Of a stretch of DNA of 64,000 nucleotides, positions 11,001 to 20,520 are shown piece after piece. Both the position numbers and the translations under genes were made by a program. Each line of letters begins with the position of its first letter. Position 1 is the first letter of the stretch. This DNA is from Rebecca billardiae RCC1528. Taxonomy: Eukaryota > Haptophyta. The notes beneath the pieces are model-generated. The model was not told where the DNA came from, did not search any database, and was given only the letters and a program-made list of their open reading frames with translations. Location of the stretch: contig OZ251225.1 in NCBI GenBank assembly GCA_965240325.2, positions 372,001-436,000 of the forward strand. The letters run 5' to 3'.

Positions 11001-11297
11001 GGCGTCGCTCACAGCGCAGGCAGGTGTTTGGCGTGGCTGCACTCTCGAGGTGGCTGGGATACAACATCCAGGTGCAGCACCCTCCCCGTGTGGTGTCAGA
11101 GCGCGCTCTCGAGCGCGTGCCTCCGAGCGCGGGGCGGCCGCTTTCAGCTTGCTGCAATGGCCGCCTCGATGAAGTGCGGCAACGCGCCCCTCACCTGCCT
11201 GCGCCGGTCTGTTTGTGGCGGTGTCTTTGTGCAGTGTTAGATGGCGTCAATCACGCCTAGCCAAGTGTGCACGTTAAATCATCATAGTAAACTGTAC
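11001..11297 (+). repeat. Dispersed repeat, copy A (inverted partner at 40415-40703)
   Basis: This 297-bp block runs from GGCGTCGCTCACAGCGCAGG to AGTAAACTGTAC. It recurs on the opposite strand at 40415-40703 with only scattered mismatches and a few short indels. It lies in the head-to-head region between the GNAT and TLC genes. No transposase, RNA gene or convincing ORF is visible in either copy. Confidence 0.85.
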
Positions 11298-11408
11298 GCG
11301 CTTGTTGATTTGTTGATCCTACAAGTCCTTGGTTGCTCAGTCCCACTGGTTGAACGATGAAAGTGAGCAGTCCCGCCCGCGCCGTCGCGCAGTGCGCCCA
11401 ATCCGCCC

Positions 11409-12080
11409 ATGCTGAGTCGGCTTGCGACACTCGATCCGCCGCCTACTCACGTCCGCGAGACCACGCCAGGAGCAAGCATGGTGTCCGTCGAGGAGGGCAA
11501 GCGCGCGGCCGAGGCGCATGATCGCTTCAACCTGGTTGCCATCACCCCCTTGGCCCTGCTCACTGTCGCCAGCTTTGCGACAGGATCGCGGCAAGTGGAC
11601 GTTTTGCTTACGAACGCCACGCTGGCGTACATCTGCATCGACACCGTGTACAACCTCGCGATGCCAGCGTGCCAGCCGTCGGCGTTTCGGCTGGCCTCGA
11701 TCACCGTTCACCACCTCTTCACATTCTGGCTCACGCTGCACCCCGTGCTGCACCATGAGAACAGCGACATGACGGCCCTCTGCACGGTCGTCGAGATCAA
11801 CACCTTGATCCTCACCGTCAATCGGCAGCTCAAGTGGAAATCGCTCACGGTGGCGTTCTACGCCACGTGGGTGGCGATGCGGCTGGTATGGTACCCGTAC
11901 CTCATCCACGTGTTGAACACGCGCATCCGCACGTGGGGCGCGGCGTGGGGTGACTACTATCACGTGCAAGTGGTTGCATCCGTCATCGTGCTGTGTGCTC
12001 TCAACGTCATGTGGACAGTAGAGGTCGTCGCGGGCATGATGAAGAAGAAAAAGGCCAAGCCGGCGGCCAAAACTCACTGA
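11409..12080 (+). CDS. TLC-like (TRAM-LAG1-CLN8) membrane protein
   Basis: The 223-residue frame has about five hydrophobic segments and a TLC-type core: LASITVHHLFTFWLTLHPV, where paired histidines follow a helix; TALCTVVEINTLILTVNRQL; and VAFYATWVAMRLVWYPYLI. The tail is lysine-rich (MMKKKKAKPAAKTH), compatible with ER retention. TLC proteins include ceramide synthases and lipid-sensing or trafficking proteins. The catalytic Lag1 motif is not evident, so the biochemical role is unknown. An in-frame ATG at 11478 (MVSVEEGKRAAEAHD) is an equally plausible start, giving 200 residues. No intron is needed. Confidence 0.7.
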   Translation: MLSRLATLDPPPTHVRETTPGASMVSVEEGKRAAEAHDRFNLVAITPLALLTVASFATGSRQVDVLLTNATLAYICIDTVYNLAMPACQPSAFRLASITVHHLFTFWLTLHPVLHHENSDMTALCTVVEINTLILTVNRQLKWKSLTVAFYATWVAMRLVWYPYLIHVLNTRIRTWGAAWGDYYHVQVVASVIVLCALNVMWTVEVVAGMMKKKKAKPAAKTH

Positions 12081-12818
12081 GAGCGACGTCTGCTTGGATC
12101 ATCGTTGCCCGCATGCCAGCCCGCGTTGACACCGCGATTTGCCACCGTCCGGGTGCTGGGCGCGGCGGCGGCCGCGGCCGGCGGGCAGCGTGGACTACGA
12201 GAGTCTATACGGCGGACGTTATTCGTCGTCGGAAGACGGAAGTCCGCGTTGACACCGCGATTTGCCACCGTCGGGGTGCTGGGCGCGGCGCGGCCGCGGC
12301 CGGCGGGCAGCGTGTCGCGGCGACTACGAGAGTCTGCTATAGACGGTGGATGACTGTTCGACGAAGTTACTCGTCGTCGCGGAAGACCGAGACGGCGGTC
12401 AGAAGTCTCAGTACTGTAGCAGCCGCCATCAACTATCAATAAGCAATAAGCATCAGCAGGCCTCGGAATTCACTCAGTGTCACCATACGAGTAAACACTA
12501 GCTCGGCGGTGATCTAATGCGCTGAGCTACGCATCGGCGCCGATGAGTCATCGCTGTACTAGCGTCGTACGGTCGTACGCCATACAAAATAACAATAATA
12601 AATTAATTATACAATTAATTACGTCAACTGCTATACTAGCAGGCTATAGTCGTCGTCGCGATCTTAATACCGCCTACTGATGTCGATAGACGAGTCGTCA
12701 TCGATGAATGTCGGATGATGGCCATCGGCGGCGGCACGCCGCGCAGTATATTGTCGATCGTTACAGTCGGTGATGACCGCGGTCGCCCGGTCGGTCACTC
12801 TGACAGGACCAGGACCGG
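12081..12818. other. Tail-to-tail intergenic region, AT-rich right half
   Basis: These 738 bp separate the stops of the TLC and calpain genes. The left part is a tandem duplication (12121-12375, listed separately). The right part (about 12440-12760) is AT-rich, with runs such as AATAATAAATTAATTATAC. Frames across it are short and unlike proteins. No gene is supported. Confidence 0.5.
12121..12375 (+). repeat. Two-unit tandem repeat, ~123-bp period
   Basis: Unit 1 (12121-12243) and unit 2 (12244-12375) both start with GCGTTGACACCGCGATTTGC, continue through a GGTGCTGGGCGCGGC segment and GGCCGGCGGGCAGCGTG, and then share a GACTACGAGAGTCT stretch. They differ by small indels. The repeat lies just downstream of the TLC gene stop and may be in its 3' UTR. 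Confidence 0.85.
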
Positions 12819-15800
12819 TCAGGAGCACGCGTGCGAGCACGCGTTGGCGTAGCCCGCACACCCGTGGCGCACGTCGCGCAGCCACCTCACAGGCCAGCCC
12901 TCGAGCTCTGCGGTTTCGCTGCTGCTCGTGTGCTTGCAGTACAGCACCGAGCAGCCAGCGCCGGCGCACCAGTACCACGCGCACCCGAGCGCGCAGCCCA
13001 TCGTTGGGCCGAGGCAGCCGTCCTCCTCATTGAAGTCGAGCGCAAGCTCGCGCACGCCCGAGGAGCGGTCGCACAGGTCGATCGTGTCCCACACGCGCGT
13101 GAAGTCGGACCAGACCATCCAGAAGGTGCCCTCGTCGTCGGCGGGGCGCTTGGCGCCGGCGGGCAGCAGCCGGGCGGCGACGCTCGGGTTGCGCTCCCAC
13201 TCGGCCGAGCGCGCCGACCACTGGCCCGTCCACGGCGAGCGGCCGTGCGGGTTGCGCATGAGCACGAGCTGCAGAGGCACGCCGTTGTCGGCCGTCAGCG
13301 CCGCCATGCGCAGCACGGAGTACGCGTGGCGGGAGATCACGCCCAGGTTGGCGTACGCCTCGGAGCCCGTCGACGCGCCGATCATCGCGCCCTTCCGGTG
13401 GTACTGCAGCAGCAGCGGCCACAGCTCCGCGCCGTCGAACTTCTCGCCGCTGAAGGTGTGCCGCACGGCGCGCACGTCCGCGGCCGTGCCCGCGTTGCTC
13501 ATGTTCAGCCGCTCCCACTCCGGCCCACCGCGCCGGACGAGGGAGAACACGTGGTCGCCCTGCGCCGCGCCGCGCGGTGCGTCCACGCGCGCATCAGCAC
13601 ACGCTCGGCTGGCCTCGGCACAGACCGAGGCCGGCGCGCACGCGCGCGCGCGCGCGCGCGCTCGCGCGCAGCTCACCGTGAGCGCCTGCAGGCCCCAGCC
13701 CGTGTGCCCGCCGTCGAGCGCGGCGTACGAGCCGCAGAGCTTGGCGAACGCCTTCTCGAGCAGCATCACCCACATCTCGTTGCCCCCCGGCTGCGCGTAC
13801 AGCGGCCCGCGCCCGTCGCTCGGCACAAACTCGTCGACCACGACGCGCACCCAGCGGCGCGCGTTGGCGTCAAACAGCCGGACAATGTACTTGCCGCGCG
13901 CGTTCGCCTCGCGCGTGAGGAAGAGGGACTGGATCAGGCCGGGCACCTCGGCGGCGCAGGCGAAGGAGGACATGAGCCAGCAGTCGCCCAGCATGCCCTG
14001 ATCCACGTCCGCCGGGTCCGGCCCCTCGTGGAACAGGCACGCGCGCGTCCACTCCGCGCGCCGGTTCTTGCCCTCGGACGCGAACGGCGCGGCGAGGAGC
14101 GCGAGCTCGGACGCGCGCCGCCACGCGATGGCCTGCGGGTCGACGCCGCCGCGCGCGGAGGAGGTCGAGCCGGACATGCGCTGGCCGAGGCTGGCGGCCG
14201 TCGGCGGGAACTCCGGGTCGCTGAAGCTGAAGAGGCAGCAGTGCGGCCACACGCGCGCGCACGGCGCGCACAGCAGCCTGATCAGCGCCGAGTTGAGCCG
14301 GCGCGCATACGCGCCCACGCACGGCAGCAGGTAGGCGGCGATTGCGTTGTACGGCAGCAGGAGGGGCAGCAGCAGCACGTTGAGCGCGGCGCCGCACTGC
14401 CGGCCCGCGGCGCGGCCGGCGGCGCCGCTCTCGCAGTCGAGCGGCCGCGGCCGCGCGAGCAGCAGCGGGTCGCACGTGCCGGCCGTGGGGCCGCAGCTGT
14501 CGCCCGGCGCGACCGGCGGCGGCGCGGACGAGGGCGGCAGCCCGCGCCGCCGCTGGCCGGGAGCCCTCGTGCGCATCGCGGCGTCCGTGTTGCGCTCGCG
14601 GCCGAGCGCGCAGCCGCGCCCCGCGCACGCCAGCCGGCTCAGCGCGGCGAGCAGCCACACGCCCGCCACGAGCGCGCCCAGCGCGATCGCGCCCGCCCAG
14701 AGCACGTGCGCCCGGTCGAGCGCACACTCGCCAGTGCTCAGCCGCCACGCGCCCGCGGGCGTGGGCGCGCCTGGCAGCACGTGCGAGACTGCGCTGAAGA
14801 GGCCGCGGCTCGCGTCGGAGCGGAGGAGGGTGAGCGTCGCGTTGGACTCGACGCAGCGGTACAGCGGCACGTGCGCGCACGCGCACGCGAAGGGCGACTC
14901 CAGGCGGGGCAGCGCCGTGCGCGGCACCGCCACCGCGCCCGCCTCCGCGCCCGGCGGCGCCGGCACCGCCGACGCGGCGCACAGCGTCGCGACCGCCGAC
15001 ACGTTGAGCGCGTCGCAGCTCTCCTCGCCGAGCACGTCCCCGCAGCTCTGCGCGCACACGCCCGCCGCGCCCGCGCCGCGCATGCTCGAGAACAGCTCGT
15101 ACTGCAGGTTCCACACCACGAGCGAGACGGCGGCGAAGACGCCGCCGAGCGCGGCCGCGGCCGCGCCCTCGCCGCGCTCCGCGGCCACGAGCTCGCGCGC
15201 GTCGCGCCGCGCAGAGTGGAGGCCCGGCGTGGCGTACCAGTCGTCGCGCGCGCCGCGTGCGCGCGTCTTGCCGCGGCGGGCGTACGCGCCGCGCGCGCAG
15301 CACCCCGCGTCCGCGACGCACTGCTTCAGCCGGCTCCACGCGTAGCAGCCGCAGCACACGGCGCACGCGGCGAGCGCGTACGGCCTGCGCTCTGCGCTGA
15401 GCAGCGCGCGCCCCCAGCACACGGCGACCCGGCCGAAGAGGGCGGCCGCGCCGACGAGCACGGCGGAGAGCGCCACGCCCGCCGCGAGGAGCGCCCACTT
15501 CGCCTTCGCCACGAGCGGGTACACGCACGTCGGCGCGCCCTCCTCGTCGAGCGCGTTGCAGCACAGCCCGTGCCGCGCCGCCCCGGCCGCACACAGCACG
15601 AGGTCCGCCCGCTCGATCAGCGAGCAGCCGCGGCTGTCGTCCGAGCGCGCGGCGGCGCACGCCGTGCGCACGGGCTCGGTCGCGCCGCCCGCGCCCGACT
15701 TGTTCACCGCCGCGTCGGCCTGCGAGCCGCACACGTGGTCGATCATGCGCACGAGCGCGCGGGACGAGTGCACTGGGTGGGAGGAGTTGTGCACGGTGCA

Positions 15801-16568
15801 CGCGCCGCGCGGCGCGCACATCGCGTCGAGCGCGCACGCGCCCGCGTCGCCGGTCGTGCGGCGCCAGTCGTCGTCCGCGGGGAGCTCGCAGCCGGCGGAG
15901 TGCATCGTGTACGGGCAGCGCGCCATGCACCCGCTCGAGCAGCAGAAGCGCGTGCTCATCTTCGCGCAGGCGGCCGCGCACACGTCGCACGCGAGGCTCT
16001 GCGGCTGCCTGCGCTGCCCGCGCCCGAGCGGCGCGGGCGCGCGAGCCCCGAGCTGGACCGGGGCGCGCGGGGCGTCTTCGAGCGCGGCGTCCCTCTCCGC
16101 GCCGACGAATCTCGGCGCGGACGCGCCTAGCCGCGGCACTGGCGCGCGCTGCGTGCCATTCTCGCCAGCGGCGGCCGCATCCTCGGTGGCGTCGAGAGGC
16201 GGAGCACTCCGCGTGCCGTTGTCGGCCCCTGCCTCGGCGTCAGGGTCCGCCACGGCATGATCGGCGTCAAGCGTGCTACCAAGCACTGCGCGCTCGGCCG
16301 GAGTCGGCGCCTGCGCGCCCGCGGAGGCCAGCAGGAGTGGAGGCATCGGCGACGGCGGCGACGGCGGCGACGCCTCGCCGCTGCCAGCGTGCGCGTACAC
16401 GTGCGGATCGTATCCCTTTTCGGCGGGGGTGGTGACGACGACGAGGAATGTCACCGTGGCGACGAGAACGGCGACGGCCGTCACGGCGGGGCCGCGCCGG
16501 CGCACGTGCTCCGTGGCCACGAGCTGCTCGTCGAGCTCCGGCTCGTCAGCTGCCGGGGCCGCCGCCAT
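12819..16568 (-). CDS. Large transmembrane calpain-type cysteine protease
   Basis: An intron is inferred at 13560-13676 (ACG^GTGAGC...GCGCAG^GGC), a GC-repeat stretch with no stop that restores WGLQALTGDHVFSLV; the product is ~1,210 residues. Near the N-terminus is a single-pass segment (TAVAVLVATVTFLVVVTT). A long Cys-rich region with several further hydrophobic segments follows (residues ~190-760). The calpain protease core then carries QGMLGDCWLMSS (Cys863), SRHAYSVL (His1042) and MRNPHGRSPWTGQWS (Asn1067). The Trp usual after Asn-Pro is His here. The C-terminus is a short Cys-rich hydrophobic tail (GCALGCAWYWCAGAGC). The layout recalls membrane calpains of plants (DEK1) and protists. It should be a Ca2+-linked intracellular protease, although no C2 or penta-EF-hand domain is recognisable. 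Confidence 0.88.
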   Translation of the reverse strand: MAAAPAADEPELDEQLVATEHVRRRGPAVTAVAVLVATVTFLVVVTTPAEKGYDPHVYAHAGSGEASPPSPPSPMPPLLLASAGAQAPTPAERAVLGSTLDADHAVADPDAEAGADNGTRSAPPLDATEDAAAAGENGTQRAPVPRLGASAPRFVGAERDAALEDAPRAPVQLGARAPAPLGRGQRRQPQSLACDVCAAACAKMSTRFCCSSGCMARCPYTMHSAGCELPADDDWRRTTGDAGACALDAMCAPRGACTVHNSSHPVHSSRALVRMIDHVCGSQADAAVNKSGAGGATEPVRTACAAARSDDSRGCSLIERADLVLCAAGAARHGLCCNALDEEGAPTCVYPLVAKAKWALLAAGVALSAVLVGAAALFGRVAVCWGRALLSAERRPYALAACAVCCGCYAWSRLKQCVADAGCCARGAYARRGKTRARGARDDWYATPGLHSARRDARELVAAERGEGAAAAALGGVFAAVSLVVWNLQYELFSSMRGAGAAGVCAQSCGDVLGEESCDALNVSAVATLCAASAVPAPPGAEAGAVAVPRTALPRLESPFACACAHVPLYRCVESNATLTLLRSDASRGLFSAVSHVLPGAPTPAGAWRLSTGECALDRAHVLWAGAIALGALVAGVWLLAALSRLACAGRGCALGRERNTDAAMRTRAPGQRRRGLPPSSAPPPVAPGDSCGPTAGTCDPLLLARPRPLDCESGAAGRAAGRQCGAALNVLLLPLLLPYNAIAAYLLPCVGAYARRLNSALIRLLCAPCARVWPHCCLFSFSDPEFPPTAASLGQRMSGSTSSARGGVDPQAIAWRRASELALLAAPFASEGKNRRAEWTRACLFHEGPDPADVDQGMLGDCWLMSSFACAAEVPGLIQSLFLTREANARGKYIVRLFDANARRWVRVVVDEFVPSDGRGPLYAQPGGNEMWVMLLEKAFAKLCGSYAALDGGHTGWGLQALTVSCARARARARACAPASVCAEASRACADARVDAPRGAAQGDHVFSLVRRGGPEWERLNMSNAGTAADVRAVRHTFSGEKFDGAELWPLLLQYHRKGAMIGASTGSEAYANLGVISRHAYSVLRMAALTADNGVPLQLVLMRNPHGRSPWTGQWSARSAEWERNPSVAARLLPAGAKRPADDEGTFWMVWSDFTRVWDTIDLCDRSSGVRELALDFNEEDGCLGPTMGCALGCAWYWCAGAGCSVLYCKHTSSSETAELEGWPVRWLRDVRHGCAGYANACSHACS

Positions 16569-16876
16569 GAGGAGGCTTTCGAAATGTGAGACAGTTCACG
16601 AGGTCGCTCAGGCCAAGGCTCGGCGGCGGCTTGGCCTGCTGGCCGAGCACGAGTCCCAACCATCACACCTTCAACCTGGCTTCACCGTCGCTCCTGGGCC
16701 TGGCTTCACCGCGCTTGCAAGCAGCCCGCATGAAGCGCGCGCTGGCAGACGTAGCTGCCCGCCTGGAGCCTGGCCCTGTGCCGGACAGTAGTTATGGTAG
16801 TGATGGTTGCCAGACGTGACGGCGCCACGATTGGCAGATGACGAGTATGCAGCTATGATAGGTCAAGTGATGCTGA
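16569..16876. other. Short intergenic region upstream of calpain gene
   Basis: These 308 bp lie between the calpain start and the stop of the next co-oriented gene. They should hold the calpain promoter and the 3' UTR of the oxygenase gene. A short CTGATGCCAG direct duplication is visible at 16881-16900, just inside the neighbour. Nothing else was recognised. Confidence 0.35.
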
Positions 16877-18247
16877 TCAGCTGATGCCAGCTGATGCCAG
16901 CAGCGGTCCAAAGTTCCGGCGCACCCAACTGAGGTCAAACCGAGCGTGCGCGTTCTCGGGATCGAGCCACAAGCACTGTTGCAAGTGCGCGACCGCGTCA
17001 AGCACGCCCGCGTCTTCCTCGCTCCGGGCGCGCTCCTGCCCGTCCACATCGCCGCCTGACGACACTGCCGAGTCGGAGGCCGCAGCGCCATTCCGGGAGC
17101 AAGCCGCGAGCTCGTGCTCGATCGTCGCCGTCTCGTCGGGCTGCTCGGCCGCCACGCGGGCGCGCGGCCCACCCCGCCCAGGCCCGACGTGCAGCGCGAG
17201 GAGTGCGCCGCCGAGGTTGGCGTGGCCGTCGGCGAAGCCTGGCTCCGCCTCGACCGCGCGCCTGTAGCACTCGACTGCGCCCGGCCAGTCGGCACGCTGC
17301 CGCCGCACGTTGCCCAGGTTGAAGGCATAGTCACTCTTGCCAGGCGCGAGTAGCACCGCGCGCGCAAGGGACGCCTCTGCGCCTTCGAGGTCGCCTCGAG
17401 CCTCGAGCGCCACGCCCAGAGCGTTGTGCACGCCGTGGTCCAGCGGCGCGCGCGACGCGCCCAGCGCTGCGCTGAGCAGGTGCGCAGCGCGGTGCTCGGC
17501 CTCGACGTTGAGCAGGTGGAGCAGCCCGCCCTCGTCGGCCGGCGGGAGGTCCACATCCCAATCGACGTCGGCGAGGGCCACCAGGACGTACCGGCAGCCC
17601 GTCGTGACAGGCGCCGCGCCGTGACGGATCGCGCCACCCGCGAAGACGAGCCCCTCGCCTTGCGCGCGCGGGCGCACCGCGTCAGCGCGACCCTCGGCTG
17701 AGGGCGCGCTCTTCCGCCCTTCCGGGTGGAGAAGAGGCAGCTCGAAGCGCGTGCCGCCGCCGGAGAAGTCGTCGGGCTGGCTCAGCGTGATGATGGCGGT
17801 GAATGGCTTCTGGTCGAAGTGCAGTCGCATGCCGGGCTGGCCCACCCCGCCCGTGCTGTTGGCGCAGTATCTCACGACAAGCCAACCACACGATTCGCCA
17901 ATCATGGCTCGCGCCAGCGCGGGGGGCAGTTTCAGCGCTCGCGCGAGCGCCGGCGCAAAGCGCTCATTCTGCACGGTGTCCACGATCGCCGCCAGCTCTG
18001 GCGTGCCGCCGTCAATACGCACCTGCCACTCGTGGTAATCGTCCGACGACGATGGCGCCTCGTGGGCGAGAGAAATCACGCGTGCGCTCTCCTCGGCAGA
18101 CAGCATGGTCGGGACCCGATGGATGCGTGCTTGATTGGGCGCCGAAGCTTCGAGCACATCCACAAGCAGCGTCGCCTCGTCCGCTCTCGACGTTGGCAAC
18201 GACGTGATTGCTGCGAGCAACAGGCACAACCGCGTCGCCGCCGCCAT
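16877..18247 (-). CDS. Secreted/ER 2-oxoglutarate Fe(II) oxygenase (prolyl 4-hydroxylase-like) with TPRs
   Basis: The 456-residue single-exon frame opens with a signal peptide (MAAATRLCLLLAAITSLPTS). Residues ~120-225 form a double-stranded beta-helix oxygenase core: RLHFDQKPF gives the metal ligands His143 and Asp145, and RHGAAPVTTGCRYVLV gives the distal His209 and the 2-oxoglutarate-binding Arg219 ten residues later, as in prolyl 4-hydroxylases. Residues ~270-350 form two TPR-like units (ALGVALEARGDLEGAEASL; NLGNVRRQRADWPGAVECY), with another after residue 415. Hydroxylation of a protein side chain in the ER is the expected activity. Animal P4H puts its peptide-binding TPR before the catalytic domain; here it follows. 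The start codon lies 77 bp from that of the divergent CS-domain gene. Confidence 0.85.
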   Translation of the reverse strand: MAAATRLCLLLAAITSLPTSRADEATLLVDVLEASAPNQARIHRVPTMLSAEESARVISLAHEAPSSSDDYHEWQVRIDGGTPELAAIVDTVQNERFAPALARALKLPPALARAMIGESCGWLVVRYCANSTGGVGQPGMRLHFDQKPFTAIITLSQPDDFSGGGTRFELPLLHPEGRKSAPSAEGRADAVRPRAQGEGLVFAGGAIRHGAAPVTTGCRYVLVALADVDWDVDLPPADEGGLLHLLNVEAEHRAAHLLSAALGASRAPLDHGVHNALGVALEARGDLEGAEASLARAVLLAPGKSDYAFNLGNVRRQRADWPGAVECYRRAVEAEPGFADGHANLGGALLALHVGPGRGGPRARVAAEQPDETATIEHELAACSRNGAAASDSAVSSGGDVDGQERARSEEDAGVLDAVAHLQQCLWLDPENAHARFDLSWVRRNFGPLLASAGIS

Positions 18248-18324
18248 GATGACCCCGGCCGGGGAGTTGACGGAACTGGATGACCAACGGTGCCCCCAAC
18301 AACCGATGCATCTCGAGCAGTGTC

Positions 18325-18816
18325 ATGGCCGACCAACAGCCGGCAGACCTATCGCCTGCCCAGACGATCCCCACCCCGGCGGACGAGAGCCTTGAGCAGC
18401 ATGGGAAAGCATCCTACTACTACTGGCATTCCCGTGAGCCGGCTCCACGGGTCATGCCCGCCATGATCGATGCCGCGCCGGCGTCCGCGGCCGAACCTGT
18501 GATCAACGTCAAATCCATCCAGACATTTGCTTGGACAGACGATGGTGCCCACGTCAAGGTGTACGTCCCTTTTCCCGGCGCGAAGGCGCTTCCAGCTGAT
18601 GCTATCGCCTGCTCGTTCGAGCGCGACACCGTGCAACTCACGGTGCGCACAGATGGCTCGCGCCATGTGCTTAGGCTGTCGCCTCTCTTCTCGACCATAT
18701 CCCCTGACGAGTGCCGATGGCGGGCCACTGATCAACGAATTACGCTGACGCTGAGCAAAGCCGGCGGGAAGCAGCCCGGCGGGCGGTGGCTTGAGCTTTG
18801 CCGGCGTGGTGCGTAG
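18325..18816 (+). CDS. CS-domain protein, CacyBP/SIP-like
   Basis: The 163-residue protein begins MADQQPADLSPAQ; an in-frame ATG at 18280 would crowd the divergent gene and is less likely. After a short N-terminus with SYYYWHS, residues ~60-150 form one CS (p23-like) beta-sandwich: KSIQTFAWTDDGAHVKVYVP, DAIACSFERDTVQLTV and SPDECRWRATDQRITLTLSK. The order and spacing follow calcyclin-binding protein/SIP, including the closing GRWLEL where the animal protein has a Trp after the CS strands. CS domains bind HSP90 or act as adaptors in SCF-type ubiquitination. The SGS-type C-terminal tail of animal CacyBP is missing or extremely short, so the function may differ. Confidence 0.75.
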   Translation: MADQQPADLSPAQTIPTPADESLEQHGKASYYYWHSREPAPRVMPAMIDAAPASAAEPVINVKSIQTFAWTDDGAHVKVYVPFPGAKALPADAIACSFERDTVQLTVRTDGSRHVLRLSPLFSTISPDECRWRATDQRITLTLSKAGGKQPGGRWLELCRRGA

Positions 18817-19184
18817 CGCACAGCGTGCTATGTGCCCGCCTACCGTAGTCGACTTCGACAGGGTGCACTTCGGGCCGGCCGACTGGAAGTGGGCGTGGCA
18901 CGCTGACCACGGCCCACCCGGCCACGGGCTCGGCCTGGCGCTGGCCGTGCCGCGTACGCACGGCCCTACGCGCAGAGCCGAGAGATGAGAGTGACACTGA
19001 CTGACTGAGCGATGACGACTGACTGTCACTAGTCTTTAGTCACTGACACTGACTCAGACTCCGTGTACTACGCAATACAGTGTATATCGGAGTCATTAGC
19101 CAACGCTGGCATGACACTGAGACTGAGTGGCGTGCTCGCGGCGTGCGAGCTCACCTTGTCACTGCTTCGTCAATCGCAATCAGC
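18817..19184. other. Intergenic region with degenerate ACTGA repeats
   Basis: This 368-bp spacer lies upstream of the methyltransferase gene. Positions ~18990-19065 contain many imperfect (G)ACTGA/TCACTG units (GACACTGACTGACTGAGCG, then GTCACTAGTCTTTAGTCAC), which can pair with each other. It presumably contains the methyltransferase promoter. No ORF is supported. Confidence 0.45.
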
Positions 19185-20481
19185 ATGGAGCACCCGGACG
19201 TGCCGCTCGCGCTCTCGCTCAGCGCGGACGCGCCAGGGTACGCGGGCGCCGGGGCGGACGAGCTCGGGCCGATCTGCTGGAAGTGCAAGGGCACGTGCGT
19301 CAAGGCCGCGGCCACCAAGCCCAACCGGCGCGCGCTGAAGCGCGCGGCGGCACAGGACGGTGGTGGCGCGAACGGCGTCGCGGCCACGCCGCCGCCGTGC
19401 TCGGTGTGCGCGGGCAAGGGGCGGCTGCCGCCCAGCCGGAAGCGTCGGAAGCAGCTCACGGCCCCCGCCGTGCCGCCGCGCACCCGCCGCCCCCCCGGCT
19501 GGCTCTCGCGCGGGCCACCGCCCGCCTGCTCACTCGAGGAAACAGGCGCCACGCTTGGGTGAGCGCAGTTGCGGCTGCGCGCGCGCACGCGCTGTGCGTG
19601 CGCGCTCTGGGCCTAAGCGGCGCGCCTCGTGGGCTGGCTGTGTCTCGCGTGCTGGGGTGTTGCATGCCGCGCACGCTCTCCCCACGCCCCCACGCAGCGC
19701 GCGCGCGCACACATGTGCTGCACAGTACACACACACGCACACGCGCGACACATGCACACGCCCGCGCACTCAGGCATTCCACTCATGCACTGTGCCCACG
19801 CACGCACACACTGCCCGCGCACGCAGGCCGTCCGAGCAGCTCTGCGCGCTGGTGGGCGACTGGCGGCTGCTGCAGCGCCGCGCAGGGCACCGCTGGTCCA
19901 CCGACGACCTCGTCACGGCGTGGTGGGCGCTGCGCGCGGCGGATGACGCGGCTGCGGAGGGCGCGAGCGCAGTGGTGACGGGCGCGGCGACGCCTCCCTC
20001 GCCGCCGCGCACGGTACTCGACCTCGGCTGCGGGAACGGCGCGGTGCTGCTCATGCTCGCGCACGCGCTGCCACACGCGCGCTGCGTCGGCGTCGAGGCA
20101 CGCGCTGAGGCGGTCGGCCTCGCGCGCCGCTCCATACGGCACAACACGGGCGGCAGCGGGCTGCCAACCGACGGCACCGCGCCGCCCGGTGGCGCCGGAG
20201 CTGAGCCGAGTGGCGCAGTGCCCGCGCCATCGGGCGCGCCGCCTGCCGCCGGCGCGGGGCGCGTGCGCGTCGTGCGCGCAGACCTGAGGGACGCGGCCGC
20301 GCTGGAGGCGGCGCTGCCGCTCGCGGCGACGGAGGGCCGCGCAGTGCCCTCGCATGGGGGAGGGCACGCCGCGGGCGGCGTGCCTACCAGCCAAGGCGGC
20401 GGCGAATCGGCCGGCGGTGGCGGGCTTGGCAGGCCGGGCGGCGACGCAGCCGCAGCTGAGGGCGCGGCGCCCGGTCTGGCT

Positions 20482-20520
<39 letters not shown>

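Noticed and set aside
12831-16130. Plus-strand 1,099-residue frame opposite the calpain gene
   Set aside because: The composition is Arg/Ala/His-rich with no domain; the minus frame contains the full calpain triad.
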